Positions 1 to 6,298 of a DNA stretch of 12,506 nucleotides are shown one piece after another. The translations under genes were made by a program, and so were the position numbers. How positions within the stretch are numbered: position 1 is the first letter of the stretch; each line of letters opens with the position of its first letter. Origin of the DNA: an actinobacterium SCGC AAA015-D07. Lineage in GTDB: Bacteria > Actinomycetota > Acidimicrobiia > Actinomarinales > Actinomarinaceae. The notes under the pieces are model-generated. The model searched no databases. It saw nothing but the letters and a program-made list of their open reading frames with translations, and was not told the DNA's origin. The stretch spans positions 1-12,506 of the forward strand of contig ARQR01000013.1 in NCBI GenBank assembly GCA_000384495.1. Reading direction: 5' to 3'.

Positions 1-95
1 AACAATACAGAGATCGACAAAGTGATATCCACTAATTCTAAAAATGTAATCTTTACTCCTTCCTTAAAATCAACTAAAAATTTACAATCATATCT
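1..95 (+). repeat. left copy of an exact 95-bp inverted repeat (priA coding sequence)
   Basis: Base i of this stretch is the complement of base 3794-i, so 1-95 pairs exactly with 3699-3793. Identity stops sharply after base 95: base 96 is c, while the partner predicts t, and the following bases disagree as well. The repeat is not a transposon end. Both copies encode the same part of PriA in the same reading frame (NNTEIDKVIST onward). The left end of the repeat coincides with the edge of the window, so its outward extent cannot be seen. Exact identity inside protein-coding DNA on opposite strands suggests a recent or artificial duplication at a fold-back join. Confidence 0.97.
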
Positions 96-1002
96 CACAA
101 AAAAGGGGATAAAAGTAAATTTTTATCAAAAAACTGGTGGCAAAGATGAAATTCAAAACGCATTAAGTACAGTTAATAAATTTGACAATTGCATACTTCT
201 TGCAAACAATTTTTTAAAAATAAAGCCACATCCAACGACTAATTATCATTTTTTTGATACCAATGATTATTCTTACAACTTACCAAAATTTAATTCTTTA
301 AATATCATTGAATTGTCAGTCCTTAAAAATAAATACTTTGGAGGTAATTATCATTATTACAATGAATATCCATCTCTTAATTTCTTTAATAAGATTGAAA
401 ATTATAAAACTCCTGAACTAAATAATGTACAAATTTATCATGGCAACTCTTTACAAGATTGTATTGAATTATTTAAAACAAAGCATACTGATAAAAATTT
501 AACATTATTTTTTCAAGACGAAATTTTAAATGAATCACTTAATGAATATAAAACTGTAAAAAGTGAAAATGATTTGTACGATTTAAATATATTAGTAAAC
601 CCAACAATATCTTTTAAAGGTAAATTAAATTCTGAACGTTTAATTTATCTGTTACGACAAATAGAAAGATCAAAGCAAAATAATAGTCTTACTATCATAC
701 TTACAACAAAAGATATAAATTTGAAAGAGTCCTTAAAGAATTCAAATATAACAAAATGGAGCAAAGAAGAGCTAGTTTCTAGGAGTAAATGGGGACCCAA
801 CCTTAATCATAAGGTTTTTAGATTTTCTACCGATTCAATAATTCAATATGAAAATGAATATATTTTAGGACCTAAAAAGGTTGATAATCTATATGAATAC
901 GAAATCAATATAAATTTATCAAAAGATACTAATTACAATGAAATTACAAATATGTATTCAAAACTATTACAGTATGAACCAAGAAAAGTGACTTCTATAT
1001 AA
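1..1002 (+). CDS. priA: PriA-like primosomal protein N', C-terminal part (5' end cut off by window edge)
   Basis: This is the C-terminal 333 residues of a PriA homologue, open at the left edge. The GTG at 22 is an internal valine, not a start. The reading frame at base 1 continues exactly the frame of the priA 5' piece on the minus strand (3699-4147), and joining the two gives a 451-residue protein. Residues around 'KNVIFTPSLKSTKNL' and 'FFDTNDYSYN' occupy the places of the helicase VxVPE and DExH segments in classical PriA. No Walker A GxGKT, no DEEH box and no zinc-binding cysteine cluster is present; only two cysteines are seen. Actinobacterial PriA is known to lack helicase motifs, so this is probably a DNA-binding restart factor rather than a helicase. 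The stop at 1000-1002 overlaps the def start by one base. Confidence 0.82.
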   Translation, partial: NNTEIDKVISTNSKNVIFTPSLKSTKNLQSYLTKKGIKVNFYQKTGGKDEIQNALSTVNKFDNCILLANNFLKIKPHPTTNYHFFDTNDYSYNLPKFNSLNIIELSVLKNKYFGGNYHYYNEYPSLNFFNKIENYKTPELNNVQIYHGNSLQDCIELFKTKHTDKNLTLFFQDEILNESLNEYKTVKSENDLYDLNILVNPTISFKGKLNSERLIYLLRQIERSKQNNSLTIILTTKDINLKESLKNSNITKWSKEELVSRSKWGPNLNHKVFRFSTDSIIQYENEYILGPKKVDNLYEYEININLSKDTNYNEITNMYSKLLQYEPRKVTSI

Positions 1003-1496
1003 TGAATGAAATTGTAACTTTTGGTCATCCATCCCTTAAATCTAAATCAGTAAATATTACTGAATTTGATGAAGCATTAAAAAAATTATCAGAGAGAATG
1101 ATAAAAATCATGTATGAAGCACCTGGGGTGGGCTTAGCAGCTCCACAAATAGGTATAAATAAAAACATTTTTGTATTTGATGCTGGTGAAGGTCCAAAAG
1201 TAGCGATAAATCCAAAAAAAATTCAAGTTGAGGGGTCTGCAGTATTTTTAGAGGGATGTCTTTCATTACCTGGTTATTATTGGGAAATTGAAAGACCGGA
1301 ATATTCAAAAATTTTCTGCCAAAATATATATGGTGAAGATATTACATATGAAGGGGAGGAGCTTATGGGTAGGGTTCTTCAACATGAATATGACCATTTA
1401 AAGGGCAAGCTTTTACTATCATCTCTATCTAGAAAAGAGAGAAAAGAAGCAATTAAAAAAATTGCTCTGAATGGGTTTCCAGGAAATGACTTATAA
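1002..1496 (+). CDS. def: peptide deformylase
   Basis: Cytoplasmic metalloenzyme that removes the formyl group from the N-terminal Met of nascent proteins. All three family motifs are intact: GVGLAAPQIG (residues 42-51), EGCLSLP (84-90) and QHEYDH (127-132). The metal ligands are Cys86, His128 and His132, and the catalytic residue is Glu129. At 164 residues it has normal length for the bacterial type. The ATG at 1002 shares its first base with the priA stop (TAATG), so translation is probably coupled. It lies directly before fmt, which adds the formyl group that this enzyme removes, a pairing widespread in bacteria. Confidence 0.97.
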   Translation: MNEIVTFGHPSLKSKSVNITEFDEALKKLSERMIKIMYEAPGVGLAAPQIGINKNIFVFDAGEGPKVAINPKKIQVEGSAVFLEGCLSLPGYYWEIERPEYSKIFCQNIYGEDITYEGEELMGRVLQHEYDHLKGKLLLSSLSRKERKEAIKKIALNGFPGNDL

Positions 1497-2298
1497 ATAT
1501 TTTTTTGGTAGTGACATTAGAAGTATCCCATACTTAAGTAATTTATTAGAAAATTACGATACGATAAAAGTCGTCACAACAGAGCCTCGGAATACTGGCC
1601 GTGGTAGGAAGATTTTAAATAATCCAGTAGAGGATTATTGCAATAGTAATAATATTGAATGTACCTACTTTTCAAATTCAAAATATTATGAGGATATGGA
1701 TTTTGGTATCTGCGTAAGTTTTGGATCTATTTTTTCAAAAGATTTTATAAATAGACATCCTCCAATATTCAATATTCATTTAAGCATATTACCAAACCTA
1801 TTGGGTCCATCCCCGGTTGAAACAACAATATTAAATGGGGATACAGTATTTGGATATACGATTTTTAAAATCATTAATGAGGTTGATAAAGGCCCAGTTC
1901 TTTTTAAAAATCAAATTGATATTGTTAACAATTATTCGTCAAATGTATATAAAGAATTAGCTGAAGATTTTAAAATAAATTTTGGTAACATCGACTTTAA
2001 TTCATCATTGAAGGATCAAGTCGGTGAAGTAACAAGAAGTTATAAATTCACCAAAAATGATTATTTAATAACTAAACAAGATTCACTACTCAAAGCAAAA
2101 AATAAAATAAAAGCTTTTGATGTTTTAGGACCTGCTTTTATAAAGTACGAATCAAAAATAATTAAAATTCATAAATATACTGAAGGTAATTCAGATTTTA
2201 AATATGAATTAAAAGATGGAATCTTAAATTTAGATGAAATAACACCTGAAGGGAAAAAAAGAATGAAAGCAAATGATTATATGCGTGGGCTTCAATGA
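1486..2298 (+). CDS. fmt: methionyl-tRNA formyltransferase
   Basis: Transfers a formyl group from 10-formyl-tetrahydrofolate to Met-tRNAfMet. Counted from the ATG at 1486, the N-terminal formyltransferase fold starts with TYKYFFGSD, matching the usual MRIxFxGTPxF strand. The family signature GRGRKI lies at 38-43. The catalytic triad is visible as Asn96 and His98 (FNIHLS) and Asp134 (EVDKGPV). The C-terminal domain ends with the typical PEGKKRM segment. At 270 residues it is shorter than the common 305-315. The same frame also has an ATG at 1471, but family alignment favours 1486; neither has a well-placed Shine-Dalgarno. The usually conserved SLLPxxRG reads SILPNLLG here, with Leu in place of Arg. 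It overlaps def by 11 bp and rpe by 4 bp (ATGA). Confidence 0.93.
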   Translation: MTYKYFFGSDIRSIPYLSNLLENYDTIKVVTTEPRNTGRGRKILNNPVEDYCNSNNIECTYFSNSKYYEDMDFGICVSFGSIFSKDFINRHPPIFNIHLSILPNLLGPSPVETTILNGDTVFGYTIFKIINEVDKGPVLFKNQIDIVNNYSSNVYKELAEDFKINFGNIDFNSSLKDQVGEVTRSYKFTKNDYLITKQDSLLKAKNKIKAFDVLGPAFIKYESKIIKIHKYTEGNSDFKYELKDGILNLDEITPEGKKRMKANDYMRGLQ

Positions 2299-2885
2299 AA
2301 ATATCAGCAAGTATTCAGGCATCAAATATATATAATCTCATTGATGAATTGGATAATTACAAAGATAGTTTTGATCAATTACATGTAGATATTACAGACG
2401 GCAATTTCACAGATAATATTTCATTACCAGTGGCAATTATTGAGTACATCAAAACCAACACAGAATATGTTGTTGATACACATTTGATGTTAAATAACAA
2501 CGAGTTATTTACTAGCAAAGCGTTTGAATTTGGTTCAGATATAGTAACGGTACATTGTGAAACCACATCACCTGAATTATTTAATTCACTAGTTAATAAA
2601 TATAATAAGGTTGGAATAGGCATATTACCGAGTACGAATATAAGTGTGTTATCTGATTACATTGACAAAGCACATAGTGTACTGCTACTTACAGTAAATC
2701 CCGGGTTTTCAAATCAAAGTAAAGCTGTAAATTTATTAGATAGAATAACTGAATTTAAAAACACCTATCCAAATTATTCTAATTTATTAATTGTTGATGG
2801 GGGCGTTAAAAATGAAGAATTACAAACCTTGAGGGATTTAAAAGTTGATATAGCTGTTCAGGGAGGAGCTATATTTGCTAAATAG
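2295..2885 (+). CDS. rpe: ribulose-phosphate 3-epimerase
   Basis: Interconverts ribulose 5-phosphate and xylulose 5-phosphate in the pentose phosphate pathway. It is a TIM-barrel protein of 196 residues, against about 220 usually. Metal-binding and catalytic residues are present: His30 and Asp32 in LHVDITDGNF, His63 in DTHLM, and Asp168 in IVDGG. The phosphate-binding elements NPGFSNQ (135-141) and the final GGAIF are also in place. The start ATG overlaps the fmt stop (ATGA), and the 3' end overlaps the ribD start by 11 bp. Rpe is commonly next to fmt (often with rsmB between) and ribD in Actinobacteria; rsmB is absent here. Confidence 0.95.
   Translation: MKISASIQASNIYNLIDELDNYKDSFDQLHVDITDGNFTDNISLPVAIIEYIKTNTEYVVDTHLMLNNNELFTSKAFEFGSDIVTVHCETTSPELFNSLVNKYNKVGIGILPSTNISVLSDYIDKAHSVLLLTVNPGFSNQSKAVNLLDRITEFKNTYPNYSNLLIVDGGVKNEELQTLRDLKVDIAVQGGAIFAK
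2864..2868 (+). promoter_or_regulatory. strong ribosome binding site for ribD
   Basis: AGGAG, within GGGAGGAG at 2861-2868, lies six bases before the TTG at 2875, inside the end of rpe. This spacing decides for the TTG start of ribD over the in-frame ATG at 2914, which has no comparable site. Confidence 0.75.
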
Positions 2886-3720
2886 TCTTCAATATCTCAA
2901 TTTTTCTGAGCATATGATTGAAGCAATTAAATTTGCACTTAGATATGATCCATCTCCTAATCCAAGAGTCGGTGCTGTACTGGTTGATAAAAATAATAAA
3001 ATAAAAAAAATAACTGCTCATAAAGAAAAAGATCAAGATCATGCTGAATATAATCTATTTAAAAATTCAGATATTTCAAAAAATGATACTTTGTATGTTA
3101 CATTAGAACCTTGTTTTCATGATGATACTTCACCATCTTGCGCAAATGCTGTCTTGGAAACACAAATACAGAATATTGTTGTTGGGGATATTGATCGTGA
3201 TGAAAGAACTAATGGTAAAGGTATCGAACTTTTAAAGAACGAAAATTTAAACGTATCTATTGAAAATGGTGTAAATGAATTTTTAAATCCTGGGTACAAA
3301 ATCAAAAATGATAAACCATATCTTATAGGTAAAGTAGCGACTTCAGCAGATCATATAATTTACAATGAAAAAAAGAAGTATATTACCAATACAAATTCAT
3401 TAGAAATTACGCATTATTTAAGAGCAACCGTTGATTCCGTCATAATTGGAAAAAATACATTAAAAATTGACAACCCAAAGTTGAGTGTTCGTCTTGATTA
3501 TGAATATAAAAACCCTCAACCAGTTGTTTTGTGGGGAAATGACACTAAAGAGTTAAAAAAATATTCAAGTTTATATAATAATTTTATATTTTATGTTGAG
3601 AATGATGAAGATTCGTTTAGTAGCTTTTTAGAGAGACATTCTATAAAAAGTGGATTAGTTGAAGGTGGTAATTCTGTTTTGTCTTATTTTTTAAATGAAG
3701 ATATGATTGTAAATTTTTAG
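2875..3720 (+). CDS. ribD: riboflavin biosynthesis deaminase/reductase RibD, 3' end lost at the junction
   Basis: Bifunctional enzyme of riboflavin synthesis: it deaminates the pyrimidine made from GTP and then reduces its ribosyl chain. The N-terminal deaminase domain shows the zinc motif HAE (56-58) and Cys80 and Cys89 in EPCFHDDTSPSC. The reductase domain begins near 150 (DKPYLIGKVATSADH) and reaches LVEGGNSVLSYFLNE, which normally lies well before the end of the domain. Native sequence is assured only to about base 3698 (residue 274). The last residues up to the TAG at 3718-3720 are read from the inverted priA copy. Full-length RibD is about 330-370 residues, so some 60-90 are missing. 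The start is TTG, supported by an ideally spaced AGGAG. Confidence 0.9.
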   Translation: MLNSLQYLNFSEHMIEAIKFALRYDPSPNPRVGAVLVDKNNKIKKITAHKEKDQDHAEYNLFKNSDISKNDTLYVTLEPCFHDDTSPSCANAVLETQIQNIVVGDIDRDERTNGKGIELLKNENLNVSIENGVNEFLNPGYKIKNDKPYLIGKVATSADHIIYNEKKKYITNTNSLEITHYLRATVDSVIIGKNTLKIDNPKLSVRLDYEYKNPQPVVLWGNDTKELKKYSSLYNNFIFYVENDEDSFSSFLERHSIKSGLVEGGNSVLSYFLNEDMIVNF

Positions 3721-4147
3721 TTGATTTTAAGGAAGGAGTAAAGATTACATTTTTAGAATTAGTGGATATCACTTTGTCGATCTCTGTATTGTTGTGAATA
3801 ATTAACGAATTATTTTTAATCTTTTTATCTAATTTAAAATTCACATCCTTATATAAATTGAATATTAAAAAACCAATATTTAAGTAATAAGAAACTGCAA
3901 CGTGTTTTAAAAAAAGTAACTGATCTTGATCTAACTTACTAATAATTTTTTCAACAGGTTTTAAAGTTTTAATTTTTAAATTTTTATTATGTATATTTAC
4001 AACAACAGCAGTTTTTTTTCTATTTCTAAAATTAACAGAAACTAATGAGCCTATATCAATTTTATTAGATAGATTTTTAGGTATTGAATAAGTAAAAAGT
4101 TGAAACTTATATGTGTTATTTGATATTATTTCTACATCAGCAAACAA
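3641..4147 (-). CDS. priA: PriA-like primosomal protein N', N-terminal fragment (interrupted at the junction)
   Basis: Encodes the N-terminal DNA-binding domain of PriA: the start (ADVEIISNNTYKFQLFTYSIP), the VSVNFRNRKKTAVVV strand pair and the LKPVEKII segment match the family's 3'-end-binding domain. PriA recognises stalled replication forks and helps reload the replisome. Real priA sequence covers 4147 to 3699 (149 codons). Beyond that the frame crosses into the antisense of ribD and adds about 19 meaningless residues before a stop at 3641. The protein continues in truth at bases 96-1002 on the plus strand. The start is TTG, one base after the coaBC stop. An in-frame stop just upstream (4156-4154) excludes an earlier start. 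No Shine-Dalgarno is evident, so translation is probably coupled to coaBC. Confidence 0.82.
   Translation of the reverse strand: MFADVEIISNNTYKFQLFTYSIPKNLSNKIDIGSLVSVNFRNRKKTAVVVNIHNKNLKIKTLKPVEKIISKLDQDQLLFLKHVAVSYYLNIGFLIFNLYKDVNFKLDKKIKNNSLIIHNNTEIDKVISTNSKNVIFTPSLKSTKNLQSYLHLKNKTKQNYHLQLIHFL
3699..3793 (-). repeat. internal copy of the exact 95-bp inverted repeat, at the strand-switch junction
   Basis: This is the reverse complement of bases 1-95 with no mismatch. On the minus strand it is the natural continuation of the priA N-terminal coding sequence (codons 119 to about 150). On its low-coordinate side it runs straight into the 3' part of ribD, which lies on the opposite strand. The join therefore lies at 3698/3699, or a few bases inside the repeat if the native ribD sequence happens to share those bases. 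No target-site duplication, transposase or recombinase gene accompanies it. Confidence 0.97.
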
Positions 4148-4148
4148 T

Positions 4149-5261
4149 TTAAATCAACGTATTTTTGATGATCTCTTGAGCAATGATATGTTTATTTTTT
4201 TCTTCTGATTCAAACACTTTATCTTTTTTATTAATGATGGTTACTTTGTTGGTGTCTGAACCAAATGAAATATCATTTATATTATTAATAACTAAAAAAT
4301 CTGAATTTTTTTCATTAATCTTTTCAAAATTAAGGTCATCATTAGTTTGAGCTGAAAAACTTATTACATTTATCATTTTATATTTTTCTTTATACTCTTT
4401 TACTATATCAACGTTTGGTGACAGATTTAATGTCATATTGCCTTCGCTTCTTTTCATTTTTCCTTCTATTTTTTCTGGAATAAAATCAGATACGGCAGCA
4501 ACCATGTATAAATGTTCTGCATTGTTTGATTCAGTATTCATTGATTCCTGTAATTCTTTTGAAGTATCAAATGATATATTTTTTGCACCTGCAACAGGAG
4601 ATATTGCTTTCGAATGAATATAAACAACGTCATATCCTTGACTCATCAATTCAATAGCAATTGCCCTACCTTGCTTTCCAGACGATTTGTTTGTTATTGT
4701 TCTAACATCATCAAGATATTCAGAAGTTGGACCTGATGTTACAATAACCTTTTCTTTTTTATTAAATAAAATATCAAACATTTCTATTGGTTCGATAAGC
4801 CTACCCAAACCTTTATCTCCAATATCAAGGTTTCCATATCGGGGACCACAGAATATTACATTGTCGTTTAAATCAATAATGTTTGACTGAATTTTATCGT
4901 CCATGAACATTTCTTCATGCATTGCTGGAGCAACATAAATTTCTTTATCAAACATCAATAATGTAGAAAGTAATAAATTATCAGCCAAACCATTTGCATA
5001 TTTACTAATAAAATTTGCTGTTGCAGGATAGATTACGATACTATCAGCCCATCTTGCATATTCTATATGAGGTGACCCATCTAATTGATCCCAACTGTGG
5101 AAGATTTCATTTTTGGTATGAAATTCTTCTGAAATATACTTCAACCCTTCATCGGTTGAAAAGACAACAGTTTCGTATTTTTCTGTAAGTAACTTATGTA
5201 ACTTTTCTGACTTTGAAGCAGCAATACTACCAGTGATACCAAGTAGTATTTTTTTGCTCAT
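4149..5261 (-). CDS. coaBC: bifunctional phosphopantothenoylcysteine decarboxylase / phosphopantothenate-cysteine ligase
   Basis: Carries two steps of coenzyme A synthesis: joining cysteine to 4'-phosphopantothenate (CoaB) and decarboxylating the product (CoaC, FMN-dependent). The CoaC half (about 1-168) shows the FMN-fold start ILLGITGSIAA, catalytic His65 in SPHIEYARWAD and PATAN (79-83). The conserved PxMN reads PAMH (112-115). The flap usually containing the catalytic cysteine reads NLDIGDKGLGRL, with the nearest Cys at 138. As I recall, actinobacterial CoaBC often has PAMH, so this looks like a lineage trait. The CoaB half (about 170-370) has VTSGPTSEYLDDVR, NKSSGKQG, a VAAVSDF motif and the KMKR lysines. 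At 370 residues it is slightly short. It starts 4 bp after the rpoZ stop. Confidence 0.95.
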   Translation of the reverse strand: MSKKILLGITGSIAASKSEKLHKLLTEKYETVVFSTDEGLKYISEEFHTKNEIFHSWDQLDGSPHIEYARWADSIVIYPATANFISKYANGLADNLLLSTLLMFDKEIYVAPAMHEEMFMDDKIQSNIIDLNDNVIFCGPRYGNLDIGDKGLGRLIEPIEMFDILFNKKEKVIVTSGPTSEYLDDVRTITNKSSGKQGRAIAIELMSQGYDVVYIHSKAISPVAGAKNISFDTSKELQESMNTESNNAEHLYMVAAVSDFIPEKIEGKMKRSEGNMTLNLSPNVDIVKEYKEKYKMINVISFSAQTNDDLNFEKINEKNSDFLVINNINDISFGSDTNKVTIINKKDKVFESEEKNKHIIAQEIIKNTLI

Positions 5262-5265
5262 TGAG

Positions 5266-5493
5266 TTATTCTTTTTCGCTAACCTCTACTTTTCCAGATG
5301 CAATTTCCTCAAATGCAACGGTAAGTGGTTTTCTACTAAGACTTTGTACCTGAGGTGGTGTATATGCTCCAATACCTTCGCCTAATTGGTTAAAGTATGA
5401 GTTAATATCTTTTGCTCTTCTTGCTGATGTTATAACAAGAGCAAATCTACCAGGTGAGTTTTCTAAAAGTTCTTCAATAGGTGGTTTAATCAT
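5266..5493 (-). CDS. rpoZ: DNA-directed RNA polymerase omega subunit
   Basis: Small subunit that aids assembly and stability of RNA polymerase by embracing the C-terminal region of beta'. The sequence has the conserved PPIEELLE start, the RFALVITSARRAKDIN helix, then NSYFNQLGEGIGAY and the KPLTVAFEEIASG helix, as in actinobacterial omega proteins. At 75 residues it is near the minimal length. It overlaps gmk by 4 bp (ATGA) and has its own well-spaced GGAG (5502-5499). The gmk-rpoZ-coaBC order is conserved across many bacteria. Confidence 0.94.
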   Translation of the reverse strand: MIKPPIEELLENSPGRFALVITSARRAKDINSYFNQLGEGIGAYTPPQVQSLSRKPLTVAFEEIASGKVEVSEKE

Positions 5494-6020
5494 TTTTTCT
5501 CCAGGTCATATAATATATCTAATATTTCTTTAATAGTAGCCTTTAAATCTATATTTTTAATTATATAGTCAAAGATATCCATAGATTGACGTTGTTCTTT
5601 AGCTAAATTCATTCTTTCCTGTATAAACTGGTCGTCATGACCTCGCTCATTTAATCTTTCAATCAAAACATTATCATCAATATCTATAAAAATTCCTGTA
5701 TATGAATCATTTGATTTTAATAATTTTGTAGCCCCGTTTACTTCGAGATCAAGAATAATAACATCATCTCGTTCTAGCTCTTTCTTTGAAGTTCCGTAAT
5801 AATAGGTGCCGTATCTTTCATATTCTAAAAATTCATCATTATCTATCATTAAATTAAATTTGTCTTCAGATATAAAATAGTAATCCTTACCTTCTATTTC
5901 TGAATCCCTTCTTGGTCTAGTTGTATGTGAAGTAGAAAAATAAAAATTAAAATCATTTGATAAATTGTTAATAATTGTTGATTTACCAACACCTGAAGGA
6001 CCACTAAAAATAATTATCAT
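5490..6020 (-). CDS. gmk: guanylate kinase
   Basis: Phosphorylates GMP to GDP with ATP in the cytoplasm. The P-loop GPSGVGKST spans residues 7-15. It is followed by the GMP-binding elements TSHTTRPRR, IEGKDYYF and YGTYYYGTS, and later by the lid arginines in ERLNERGHDD. At 176 residues it is a little shorter than the usual 190-207, with almost no N-terminal extension. It overlaps mihF and rpoZ by 4 bp each (ATGA at both ends), so the three are probably translated in series. Confidence 0.97.
   Translation of the reverse strand: MIIIFSGPSGVGKSTIINNLSNDFNFYFSTSHTTRPRRDSEIEGKDYYFISEDKFNLMIDNDEFLEYERYGTYYYGTSKKELERDDVIILDLEVNGATKLLKSNDSYTGIFIDIDDNVLIERLNERGHDDQFIQERMNLAKEQRQSMDIFDYIIKNIDLKATIKEILDILYDLEKK
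5499..5502 (-). promoter_or_regulatory. ribosome binding site for rpoZ
   Basis: On the minus strand GGAG is followed by five A residues and the rpoZ ATG (5493-5491). It lies within the end of gmk and is one of the few clear Shine-Dalgarno sites in this overlapping array. Confidence 0.6.
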
Positions 6021-6298
6021 GAATTTTTCACATAGATAGTGATTGATTCAATATAATCATCGTTAAGTTCAGATAATTTTGACTTTTCATTGAGTCCTAT
6101 TTCATCTAAAAAGCGAGCAGTCTTAACTTTTCCAAGTACACCAGTTTCTGTAAGATATTTGTGTATTCTTATTGAATTTAATTGATTATCGTTTCTTGCT
6201 CTTATAAGTTCATTATCTATGTTTTCAATATTTTTTTCAAATGAGTTAATAAATTCTTTTCTTTTATTTTTAATCTCTAATATAAATGAGTCACTCAT
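6017..6298 (-). CDS. mihF: actinobacterial integration host factor (mIHF-type nucleoid protein)
   Basis: A 93-residue DNA-binding protein of the actinobacterial mIHF family, unrelated to HU/IHF of Proteobacteria. The family shapes the nucleoid and is essential in mycobacteria. The N-terminal part (1-40) is a charged helix. The core has an IRIHKYLTETGVLGKVKTARFL-like segment (43-64), which corresponds to the helix-two-turns-helix seen as MKVxxLLxxLPGxGKxxA in mycobacteria, and then IGLNEKSKLSEL. The GxGK loop is represented by GVLGK (53-57). Position directly before gmk and rpoZ is the standard actinobacterial arrangement and strengthens the call. The start ATG shares a base with the nusB stop and has an AGGAG five bases upstream. 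Confidence 0.88.
   Translation of the reverse strand: MSDSFILEIKNKRKEFINSFEKNIENIDNELIRARNDNQLNSIRIHKYLTETGVLGKVKTARFLDEIGLNEKSKLSELNDDYIESITIYVKNS

Noticed and set aside
1108..1308. Minus-strand open frame of 66 codons inside def
   Set aside because: It lies antisense to the conserved def motifs, has no recognisable domain and no ribosome binding site, and is a shadow.
2375..2623. Minus-strand open frame of 82 codons inside rpe
   Set aside because: It is antisense to the conserved Rpe active-site region, with low-complexity translation and no family resemblance.
3117..3305. Minus-strand open frame of 62 codons inside ribD
   Set aside because: It is antisense to the deaminase zinc motif and shows no feature of a real protein.
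3641..3698. Tail of the minus-strand priA fragment after the repeat (about 19 residues)
   Set aside because: It is the antisense of the ribD reductase domain and has no PriA similarity. It is open only by chance and is not part of a protein.
1..3793. Segment bounded by inverted repeats, as in a transposon or an invertible phase-variation switch
   Set aside because: The repeats are priA coding sequence and the segment holds only housekeeping genes. There is no transposase, recombinase or target-site duplication. Inversion between the repeats would still leave priA broken in the same way.
3821..4080. Runs of T and A that could be taken for terminators
   Set aside because: They are Lys, Asn and Phe codons of priA in AT-rich DNA, and no GC-rich stem precedes them.
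4687..4890. Plus-strand open frame of 67 codons inside coaBC
   Set aside because: It is antisense to well-conserved CoaBC sequence and has no supporting start signal or domain.
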